From: UBA5336 sp039034035
GTDB lineage: Bacteria > Pseudomonadota > Alphaproteobacteria > Caulobacterales > Hyphomonadaceae
Length of the DNA stretch: 35,111 bases
Direction of reading: 5' to 3'
NCBI GenBank assembly: GCA_039034035.1
Contig: JBCCBN010000011.1
Span: forward strand, 1 to 35,111
Position numbers and translations under genes: made by a program. Below the pieces are notes generated by a model. That model had not been told where the DNA came from. It did no database searches and was given only the letters and a program-made list of their open reading frames with translations. Positions 15,505 through 22,311 of this stretch are shown in pieces. How positions within the stretch are numbered: the stretch's first letter is position 1; the number at the start of each line of letters is the position of its first letter.

Positions 15505-16594
15505 TCTGGAAGACAAGCGGACCGAAACCGGTCTGAAGGGGGGCAATCTGCCCAGCCGCCCCGGGTCCCTATCGCGGCGGAAGCTGGCCAGCGTGGTCGG
15601 CGACGACACGGCCCTGGCCGGGTTCAGCCGGGTCCGGGTGGCGATGGTGCTGACCGATCCGCGGGTCGAGGACAATCCGATCGTCTACGTCAACGACGCC
15701 TTCGAGCGGACGACCGGCTATGCGCGATCCGCCGTGGTCGGCCGGAACTGCCGCTTCTTGCAGGGCGAGCACACGGACAAGGCGGATGTGGACCGGCTGC
15801 GCGAGGCGATCTCGGCGCGCAAGGACGTCACGGTCGATATCCTGAACTACCGCGCCGACGGCAAGCCGTTCCTAAACCGGCTGATCATCGCCCCGATCAC
15901 GGATGCCGAGGACGAGGTGATCTACTTCCTGGGCATCCAGAAAGAGGTCTACGACACCGAACGGGAAGAGACCGAGGCGGAGGAGCTGCTGTTCAACATC
16001 CAATCCAGGGTGCGGGCCGATCTGTCGATGGTTCTTGCGACCATCGCCGAGACCGAGATGGCGGAATCGGAGGTCTTCGCGCCCTTCGACGCCATCGCGC
16101 GACGGCTGGAATGCCTGCAACTGGTCTACGAATCGATGAAGCTGTCGGACCGGCGCATGGACGGCGAGACCGGGATCGATCTGGGGTCGCTGATCAGCCG
16201 GGTCGCCACGGCCATCGCCCATGAGGAAAGCCGTCCGGGCATCCGCTACGTGCAGGCCATCGAGGCGATGGAGGTGAACCCGGATGCGGCGGTGCGCGTC
16301 GCGCTGCTGCTGTCGGAGGTGCTGGACAACGCCTTCGCCCATGCCTTCGACCGGATGGACGAGGGGTTCGTGGAGATGCGGCTGTCGCGGCTGGCCGCGG
16401 GCGGGCTGCGCCTGGTGGTGACCGACGATGGGGTCGGCCTGCCGTCGAATCGGCCGTTTCCGGACCCGGAGACCGTCGGCGGGCGCCTGATCGAGACGTT
16501 GACCCATGGGTTGGACGCGACGGTGACGCCGGTGCGCGGCGCGGCGGGAACGGTGGTGATGATCGACGTGCCGGTGGGAATCGCCGACGTCTAA
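15494..16594 (+). CDS. LOV-domain photoreceptor with histidine-kinase-like ATPase lacking the phospho-acceptor His
   Basis: 366 residues, GTG start at 15494 overlapping scoA by 11 bases; the next in-frame ATG is inside the LOV domain. Residues about 40-152 form a LOV domain: photoactive C86 in 'GRNCRFLQG', flavin contacts 'NYRADGKPFLNRL' and Q149 in 'FLGIQKEV'. A short helical linker (about 153-168) leads to a HWE/HisKA_2-type half. Where such kinases have I-H-H-R-V-K-N-N-L, this protein has I-Q-S-R-V-R-A-D-L (169-177), so the His is gone. The ATPase part keeps the N-box 'LLSEVLDNAFAHAF' and the G1 box 'DDGVGLP'. It may therefore be a pseudokinase or ATP-dependent switch. Lies between scoA and scoB. 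Confidence 0.88.
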   Translation: MTRDLEDKRTETGLKGGNLPSRPGSLSRRKLASVVGDDTALAGFSRVRVAMVLTDPRVEDNPIVYVNDAFERTTGYARSAVVGRNCRFLQGEHTDKADVDRLREAISARKDVTVDILNYRADGKPFLNRLIIAPITDAEDEVIYFLGIQKEVYDTEREETEAEELLFNIQSRVRADLSMVLATIAETEMAESEVFAPFDAIARRLECLQLVYESMKLSDRRMDGETGIDLGSLISRVATAIAHEESRPGIRYVQAIEAMEVNPDAAVRVALLLSEVLDNAFAHAFDRMDEGFVEMRLSRLAAGGLRLVVTDDGVGLPSNRPFPDPETVGGRLIETLTHGLDATVTPVRGAAGTVVMIDVPVGIADV

Positions 16595-16610
16595 GCAACA
16601 GGAGGGGCCG

Positions 16611-17237
16611 ATGCCCTGGGATCGCAATCAGATGGCCGAACGGGCCGCCGCCGAGTTGCAGGATGGGTGGTACGTCAATCTGGGGATCGGGATCCCGACC
16701 CTGGTGGCGAATTACGTGGGCGACAAGGACATCACCCTGCAATCGGAGAACGGGATGCTGGGGATGGGGCCCTTCCCGTTCGAGGGGGAGGAAGACCCCG
16801 ACCTGATCAATGCCGGCAAGCAGACCATCACCGAGTTGCGGCGGACATCGTATTTCGATAGCGCGACCAGTTTCGGGATGATCCGGGGCGGCAAGATCGC
16901 CGCCGCCGTGCTGGGCGCCATGGAAGTGGCCGAGAACGGCGATCTGGCGAACTGGATGATCCCCGGCAAGCTGGTGAAAGGCATGGGCGGCGCGATGGAC
17001 CTTGTCGCGGGCGTCAAGCGCGTCGTCGTAGTGATGGATCATGCCAACAAGCGCGGTGAAACCAAGGTGCTGAAGGCGTGCACCCTGCCCCTGACCGGCA
17101 AGGCCGTGGTGGACCGCATCATCACCAATCTGGGCGTTTTCGATGTGGTCGATGGCGGCCTGAAACTGATCGAGCTGGCCCCAGGCGTGACCCGTGCGGA
17201 CGTGGACGCCCAGACCGAGGCGCACCTGGTCGCGTAA
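16611..17237 (+). CDS. scoB: 3-oxoacid CoA-transferase subunit B
   Basis: 208 residues with AGGAGG ending about 6 bases before the ATG. Beta subunit of the CoA-transferase; the catalytic Glu that forms the glutamyl-CoA thioester is in 'LQSENGMLGMGP', the CoA-transferase signature II. 'GIGIPTLVANYV' and 'GKLVKGMGGAMDLVAGVKRVVV' are conserved family blocks. It starts 16 bases after the LOV gene, so all three genes are most likely one transcript. The gene is complete, but its stop lies at the junction with block 2 and no terminator follows it. Confidence 0.95.
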   Translation: MPWDRNQMAERAAAELQDGWYVNLGIGIPTLVANYVGDKDITLQSENGMLGMGPFPFEGEEDPDLINAGKQTITELRRTSYFDSATSFGMIRGGKIAAAVLGAMEVAENGDLANWMIPGKLVKGMGGAMDLVAGVKRVVVVMDHANKRGETKVLKACTLPLTGKAVVDRIITNLGVFDVVDGGLKLIELAPGVTRADVDAQTEAHLVA

Positions 17238-17261
17238 GACCGGCAACCGGTTCAGTGTCCC

Positions 17262-18422
17262 TCAACCGGCACGTCGCGTACGCTGACCGCCGAACAGAAT
17301 GAGCAGCGCCACAAGGCCGATGGATGTGCCCTGGGATGAGAACACTTCCAGCATGACCGCGAAGAAAACGCTGGGAATGTCCCGTCGCGCCTGGGGGGCT
17401 GCTTCGCTCGTGCCGAGCGCGAGGAGGTCGGCCCGGGCGTCGGCAATATTGCCCTCCAGCGCAGCGCGGCGCTGGGCCTGGCCCAATTCGACCTTGGCAT
17501 CGCGATAGGGTTTCTGGTGGGTCCGCCCCACCCGTTCGACTTCCTCGATATAGGCCGTCAGCCCCTCCACCGTACGGATATCACCCGGAATGCTATCAAG
17601 CTGGGCGCGCCAATCGGCAATCTGGGCCTCCAGGACGGGCCGCTGGGCGGCAAGCGCCGAAGCATTGGCGGCCCGGGCGGCATCCAGATTGCCCATGAAC
17701 ATCTCGGTTCCGACAATGCTTGTCAGCGCGCCGGCGACCGCGAACAGGATGGCGCGAATACCTTCCCGCGCCCGGCCATTCGCGAAGTGCCAATAGACAA
17801 ACGTAAATCCGCCGAACGAGCACACCGACGCAATCACCCCAGTCCACGCCCACACCTGGGACTGGAACGGGTCATCCACCATCGCCCCGAACGCCTGGTG
17901 GTTAGCCCAGGCCGAAAGGCCCGCAGCCATCAGGCCGGCGACGGCGCACGCGAGCGCCAGCGAAGCGATGATCACCGTCTCCCCAATCGAGGGCCGGCGT
18001 GGTCGCGGCCCGGCCATGTCCGGTGATGCGTCCGATTGCTGCGAAAGGGGAGAAGGTTCGCCGTGTCCCGCCACATCTGAAGCGCTCGCCCGGGATGTGC
18101 CGGCGGGCAGCACCTGCGCCTGCAGCGCGGCCGGGCTATCCGCCCCGTGCTCTTCCCGCAGCGCCCGGCTGGTCTCGTTGGCCGGTGAGAGGCGCTTGTT
18201 CGCGCCGATCGCCAGGCCCAGATAGTTGCGCGCGCCGGTCTCCAGGCCGCAGGTCCGGCAAAAGGCCCGGTCATCCTCCAGCCGGATCTCAACCCCATCC
18301 GGCGCCTTCGCTCCGCAGCTGATACAGTCCACCGTGGCGCTGGTTTCATCGCCGAAAGCGTCGCTGAGGCCCGCTTCGGCAATCAGATCCTTCGGCTTGC
18401 GCCTGTCTGCCCGTTCCCCCAT
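17262..18422 (-). CDS. Zinc-ribbon membrane protein of unknown function
   Basis: 386 residues from the ATG at 18422, with GAGAGGGG upstream; the frame extends to 18629 but without support. Residues about 31-65 hold two C-x2-C pairs ('CISCGAKAPDGVEIRL...CRTCGLETG'), a zinc-ribbon. A Ser/Pro-rich linker follows, then three hydrophobic segments (IGETVIIASLALACAVAGLMAA; WAWTGVIASVCSFGGFTFVY; IRAILFAVAGALTSIVG), a helical, probably coiled-coil stretch, and a last hydrophobic segment near the C-terminus (FFAVMLEVFSSQGTSIGLVALLILF). Not recognised as a named family. It converges on scoB at the block junction, and its last codons (QRTRRAG) could be affected if that junction is artificial. Confidence 0.7.
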   Translation of the reverse strand: MGERADRRKPKDLIAEAGLSDAFGDETSATVDCISCGAKAPDGVEIRLEDDRAFCRTCGLETGARNYLGLAIGANKRLSPANETSRALREEHGADSPAALQAQVLPAGTSRASASDVAGHGEPSPLSQQSDASPDMAGPRPRRPSIGETVIIASLALACAVAGLMAAGLSAWANHQAFGAMVDDPFQSQVWAWTGVIASVCSFGGFTFVYWHFANGRAREGIRAILFAVAGALTSIVGTEMFMGNLDAARAANASALAAQRPVLEAQIADWRAQLDSIPGDIRTVEGLTAYIEEVERVGRTHQKPYRDAKVELGQAQRRAALEGNIADARADLLALGTSEAAPQARRDIPSVFFAVMLEVFSSQGTSIGLVALLILFGGQRTRRAG

Positions 18423-18592
18423 GCTCACCCCTCTCGTTCTGCCTTTGTACCGACCGTGATTTCCACGCGCAAGAGCCTTGATCGGCAAATTGCCTGACCG
18501 ATCCGGGCCGGGCGTGGCCAGCGGTGCGCCGGTTTGCCCGCTCTCGGCGGTGAAATCCCGATTGCATGCGCCGGCAATCTCGCCCATTTCTA

Positions 18593-18633
18593 GGAGGCCA
18601 AGACTTTCGCGCGCCTCCATGGAGGCCAAGCTT
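18593..18633. repeat. Direct repeat and palindrome before the desaturase gene
   Basis: GGAGGCCAAGACTT (18593-18606) recurs as GGAGGCCAAGCTT (18621-18633), and the perfect palindrome GCCTCCATGGAGGC (18613-18626) overlaps the second copy. Close to the desaturase start, so a possible operator; it is equally compatible with chance in GC-rich DNA. Confidence 0.35.
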
Positions 18634-18650
18634 CAGGAGATGCTGGACGC

Positions 18651-19541
18651 ATGACGCCCCGGTCCATTGCCATTCCCAAGACTTGGGAAACCTTCAGTTT
18701 TTCGAGCTTCTTCTCGGTATTTCTCTATCCCATACTCGGCGTCGCTGTTGCCACCACGGCGGTGATCCTCGGCCTCGCAATCAGCGATCTGGCTTGGCAC
18801 TGGTGGTATGCGCCGCTCGGGCTTGGCGTGATCGGTCTGACCGTGTTCATCTGCAATCTCGGCATCGGCCCGCTGCACCGCATCCTGCAGCACCGCGCTG
18901 GCGAATTGCGCTGGCCCGCCCAAGTGATCACCATGATAAACCTGATGATCGCCATGCAGGGCGAGGTGAAGGAATGGGTCAATTACCACTCCCAGCACCA
19001 CCGGTTTTCCGACGCGCCCGGCGATCCCCACAACCCGTTCGAATCCAAGCGCTGGGCCTGGTTCGGCTGGATCCTCTTCCGCGACGAGCGCGACCTGAAA
19101 CGCCCCATGGCGATGTGGCTGCGCAAGCACCCCGTCATTATGTGGATGGACCGGTTCTATCAGGAGATTTCCGTGGTCATCCACCTGATCGTCCCGGCCG
19201 TCATCTATCTCGCCGTCTGGTTCCTCGGCGGCTCGCTTCTGCTGACCGCATTCCTGCATGGCTGCTTCGCGATTGGCCGGGCGATCCAGTTCCACGCCAC
19301 GACCTATGGCATCAACGTGCTGGGGCACCTGAAAACCCCGGTCTGGGCCGACCATCTTGTCGGCCTGCTCACAGGCGGCGAGGCCTTCCACGACCATCAT
19401 CATGACGAGCCGGTCAGTGCGCTCCACCGGCCCCGCAGGGGCGTGTGGAACCGGATCGTCGATTACAATGGCACGGCCCTCTTGGTGCTGGAAAAGCTGG
19501 GATGGGTGAGGGATTTGAAAATCGCCCCTCGGTTCGCCTGA
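18651..19541 (+). CDS. Membrane fatty acid (acyl) desaturase
   Basis: 296 residues. A di-iron integral-membrane desaturase: His boxes are 'PLHRILQHR' (H-x4-H), 'YHSQHHRFSD' (H-x2-H-H) and 'FHDHHHDEP' near the C-terminus, all complete, with hydrophobic spans around residues 27-67, about 175-200 and 205-220. The 'EWVNYHSQHHRFSDAPGDPHNP' box places it with acyl-CoA delta-9-type desaturases that act in the cytoplasmic membrane to tune lipid fluidity. The ribosome binding site GGAG is about 12 bases upstream, rather far. It ends 10 bases before the AI-2E-family gene, so the two are probably an operon. Confidence 0.9.
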   Translation: MTPRSIAIPKTWETFSFSSFFSVFLYPILGVAVATTAVILGLAISDLAWHWWYAPLGLGVIGLTVFICNLGIGPLHRILQHRAGELRWPAQVITMINLMIAMQGEVKEWVNYHSQHHRFSDAPGDPHNPFESKRWAWFGWILFRDERDLKRPMAMWLRKHPVIMWMDRFYQEISVVIHLIVPAVIYLAVWFLGGSLLLTAFLHGCFAIGRAIQFHATTYGINVLGHLKTPVWADHLVGLLTGGEAFHDHHHDEPVSALHRPRRGVWNRIVDYNGTALLVLEKLGWVRDLKIAPRFA

Positions 19542-19551
19542 GGGCTGGCCC

Positions 19552-20652
19552 ATGAACCGGGGACTGACCACGGGCACCTGGATCATCGCCACCGGCGTGA
19601 TCATCGCGCTGCTCTATCTCGGGCGGGACATCCTGGCCCCGTTCGCCATGGCGATCTTCCTATTCCTGATCATCGAAGGCTTTGCCCGCACGATCCAGCG
19701 AACCTTCAACCTCAAACAGCTCTGGATTGGACGCAGCGCCGCGATCCTGATCGTGGTGGGCGGCTTTATCGGATTTGTCGTTCTGATGGCGCAGGGGGTG
19801 GCCCAGTTCGGCGGCTCCCAGGCCGGCGATTATGAGCGCCGGATCAATGGGCTGATCTCCGATGTGTACGGGTTCGTCGGCATGGGCGACGCTCCCACCC
19901 TGACCGAGCTTGTGTTCAACGAAACCGGCCAGCGTTTCTTCGGGGTACTCGCCGCAGCGCTGGGCGATCTCAGCGGTGATCTGGTGCTGATCCTGATCTA
20001 TGTGGCGTTCCTGTTCCTGGCCGAAGCCAACTGGCCGAGCAAGCTCGACGCAATCTTTCCCCAATCCGAAAACCGCGCCCAGGTCAAGGCGGTCGGCGAC
20101 CAGGCCCGCCGCAGCATCGAGGCCTACCTCTGGACCCAGACCGTGATCTCGGCGATCACGACCCTTCTCACCTATGTCAGCCTCGTTCTGCTGGGCGTCG
20201 AGAACGCGGTGTTCCTCGCCGCGCTGATCTTTGTGCTGAACTATATCCCGACCCTCGGCTCAATCGTCGCCGCGCTGGTGCCGCCCCTGTTCGCCCTGGT
20301 CCAACCAACCCTGCCAGGCTGGCTGCCACTGGATTCGCCGGCAGACGCCTATCTCTATGCCGCGCTCGTGTTCGGCGCGGTCAGCCTGTGGCAATTCTCG
20401 ATCGGTAATTTCCTGCAGCCCCGGATGATGGGCGACAGCCTCAACCTGTCTGCGCTTGTCGTGCTGGTAGGCCTCGCGGTCTGGGGCGCGATCTGGGGCA
20501 TTCCGGGCATGTTCCTGTCCGCCCCGCTCACCGTGTTGATGATGATCCTGTTTGCGCAGAGCGAAAACACCCGCTGGATCGCCATATTGCTGTCTTCTGA
20601 CGGCAAACCGGGCCAGATGGGCAAACACGACGCTGCGACAGAGCAGGGCTAG
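19552..20652 (+). CDS. AI-2E family transporter
   Basis: 366 residues with about seven or eight hydrophobic segments: around 12-30, 32-45, 62-80, a longer soluble stretch to about 140, 142-162, 205-245, 262-285 and 300-350. 'LNYIPTLGSIVAALVPPLFAL' and 'SALVVLVGLAVWGAIWGIPGMFLSAPLTV' are the hallmark blocks of the AI-2E (PerM/YdiK/YhhT/TqsA) family. Members export or exchange small solutes; some act as Na+/H+ antiporters, and quorum-signal export is shown only for a few, so no substrate is claimed. Follows the desaturase by 10 bases. Confidence 0.92.
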   Translation: MNRGLTTGTWIIATGVIIALLYLGRDILAPFAMAIFLFLIIEGFARTIQRTFNLKQLWIGRSAAILIVVGGFIGFVVLMAQGVAQFGGSQAGDYERRINGLISDVYGFVGMGDAPTLTELVFNETGQRFFGVLAAALGDLSGDLVLILIYVAFLFLAEANWPSKLDAIFPQSENRAQVKAVGDQARRSIEAYLWTQTVISAITTLLTYVSLVLLGVENAVFLAALIFVLNYIPTLGSIVAALVPPLFALVQPTLPGWLPLDSPADAYLYAALVFGAVSLWQFSIGNFLQPRMMGDSLNLSALVVLVGLAVWGAIWGIPGMFLSAPLTVLMMILFAQSENTRWIAILLSSDGKPGQMGKHDAATEQG

Positions 20653-20779
20653 GATCGCCTGGCTTGGCCGGCATGGATTGATCGCGTCACCAATCGAGAG
20701 CGCTGCAAGATTTCAACATCTTCGCGAAATGCACTCTTGCTCTCTGCCCCGACCTCGGCCATAGGGCTGTTCAATGTGT

Positions 20780-20796
20780 CGAATTTGTGAAATTCG
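20780..20796. promoter_or_regulatory. Perfect 7-3-7 inverted repeat, operator-like
   Basis: CGAATTT-GTG-AAATTCG, AT-rich arms in a GC-rich surrounding, 58 bases before the strong terminator at 20854. It resembles a binding site for a dimeric regulator, but no nearby start codon fits as its target. Confidence 0.4.
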
Positions 20797-20853
20797 GTAC
20801 AGACAACAGGCCTCCGCGTGCGTCCCCCCACCCAGCCTGCGGAAATGGCCTGC

Positions 20854-20896
20854 TGAGCCCGTCAGACATGTCCCCGTCTGGCGGGCTCAATTTATT
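20854..20896 (+). terminator. Strong intrinsic terminator
   Basis: TGAGCCCGTCAGAC (20854-20867) pairs with GTCTGGCGGGCTCA (20876-20889) over 14 pairs with a single T-G wobble and an 8-base loop, followed by ATTTATT. It lies between two convergent genes but 200 bases after the AI-2E stop, which is far for that gene's own terminator. Confidence 0.8.
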
Positions 20897-21004
20897 CCGT
20901 GTCCTGACAGTTCACCGCCTCACACTTCACGGCCTGACTGTACGCCGCGCCGCCAGGGCTCCAACCGCCTCCGATGTCGCTCGACGGTCTGACACCGCCG
21001 CTCA

Positions 21005-22036
21005 TCAATCCAGGCCGTCCCGGTTCGGGCGGGAGTGTTTCCACTCATCAAGCAGCGTCCGCAAGGCAGCAACGAAAGCCAGTGGCTGGTCCAGCATCAC
21101 ATGGTGATGGGCGTGGGGGATGGAAATGAACGGAACCTGATGGCCGAGTAGCGACTGCATATAGTCGCCCACATCGTCTGGCATCAGGTCACTGTCCTCG
21201 CCTCGGAAGATTGCAATCCGGCACTGGGTTGCTTCCAGCAGCTCTGCCGGTTCCCGGCCCGCATCGAAATGGCGCCAGATTGACGGGTCGAATTTCCAGG
21301 TCCAGCCCGGATTTCCACTGGCCTCTGCTCCACCGGCCCCTGTCCCATTGCCCTGGGCGACTTTCTTCAAGCTCCAGCGTGCAATGTAATCCATCGCGAA
21401 ATGGTTCTCGCAGGGCTGCGGCGGGGCCAGGCGGAAACGGGCCAAGGCCGCTGCCAGCGTCCCATAGACCTTGTTTGCCCGTTCCGTGCGCGGCGGTCCA
21501 CGACGGGGCCGGTCCGGTGGATTGACAGGACTATCGATTATCACCGTCCCGGTGAGCCGGTCCCCATAGTCGGCGCCAGTGAGCAGGGTGACGAAGCCGC
21601 CAAAGGAGTGGGCCACGATGATCGGCTTTACCGGCCCATCGAACAGCCCCGCATCTTCGCACACCGCCACTTGTTCAGCAGCGAAGGTCTCCATCCGGTA
21701 TTCGTCGCGCCAGCCGCTGTCACCCATGCCGGAGAAGGACAATGCGGCGACATTGTAGTGCTCGGCGAAGTAGGGCGCGATGAAATCCCACCAATGGGCG
21801 TGGGCGCCATTGCCATGTACCAGCAAGAGCCCCGGCGCACCGCGCTTGCCCCAGCGCTGGTAGGACACCTTTGCGCCCTCAACGATGACCTCGCCCAATT
21901 CATAGGGCTGCGCCACCGCATCCAGGAACCATTGCGGCGCCGGTGGGTGCGCACCGTCATACTCGGCCAGCGGCCCGCCTTCCGACGCCATCTCGGTCGG
22001 CTGTTCCCTGACAATGCCATGCTTGATTTCGCTCAT
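21005..22036 (-). CDS. Alpha/beta hydrolase
   Basis: 343 residues from the ATG at 22036; the ribosome binding site is weak, and M16 is an alternative start. The oxyanion-hole motif is HGNG (74-77); the nucleophile elbow is 'VAHSFGG' with S144 (A-H-S-F-G); the acid is probably in 'GEDSDLM' and the base in 'HAHHHVMLDQP' near the C-terminus. A cap insertion of about 90 residues lies between the nucleophile and the acid. No signal peptide, so cytoplasmic. Relatives include esterases, epoxide hydrolases and haloalkane dehalogenases; the substrate is not evident. Divergent from the TonB-receptor gene. Confidence 0.88.
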   Translation of the reverse strand: MSEIKHGIVREQPTEMASEGGPLAEYDGAHPPAPQWFLDAVAQPYELGEVIVEGAKVSYQRWGKRGAPGLLLVHGNGAHAHWWDFIAPYFAEHYNVAALSFSGMGDSGWRDEYRMETFAAEQVAVCEDAGLFDGPVKPIIVAHSFGGFVTLLTGADYGDRLTGTVIIDSPVNPPDRPRRGPPRTERANKVYGTLAAALARFRLAPPQPCENHFAMDYIARWSLKKVAQGNGTGAGGAEASGNPGWTWKFDPSIWRHFDAGREPAELLEATQCRIAIFRGEDSDLMPDDVGDYMQSLLGHQVPFISIPHAHHHVMLDQPLAFVAALRTLLDEWKHSRPNRDGLD

Positions 22037-22272
22037 GCAGCCAGAGTGGCCCGCGGCGTCGTGCCTTGCAATCGGTCGCGTAGGGGAAGCAGCGCCGGCG
22101 GCGACCCCGCTGAACCGGATACACCCCGCAGACAAATGCCAACCAGCCCCAATTCCAGGATCTTGCAATTTTGCAACACAGCCAGAACGAAATGAGCAGG
22201 CTTCGCACCTGCACAATCGAATTTGGGTTTTAACATTTTCGTGAACGAGTACGATTCTTATGATCACCGCGA

Positions 22273-22289
22273 CTCGCAATCAGTGCGAG
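22273..22289. promoter_or_regulatory. Perfect 6-5-6 inverted repeat before the TonB receptor
   Basis: CTCGCA-ATCAG-TGCGAG sits 23 bases before the ATG, directly upstream of the GGGAGGAAG ribosome binding site. It may be an operator for a repressor (iron or substrate) or a leader hairpin. The remaining gap (22037-22272) contains an AT-rich stretch around 22200-22260 likely to hold the promoters, but no clear -35/-10 pair. Confidence 0.45.
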
Positions 22290-22311
22290 CGACCAGGGAG
22301 GAAGTTTAAAC

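Larger units (their letters stand above)
20653..21004. other. Gene-free gap between convergent genes
   Basis: About 350 bases holding the 7-3-7 inverted repeat at 20780, the strong plus-strand terminator at 20854, and otherwise nothing I can assign. Short open frames exist (for example 20774-20992, plus) but are rich in Arg, Pro and Cys, run through the terminator and have no ribosome binding site. A small RNA ending at the terminator is possible; no clear promoter was found. Confidence 0.55.
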
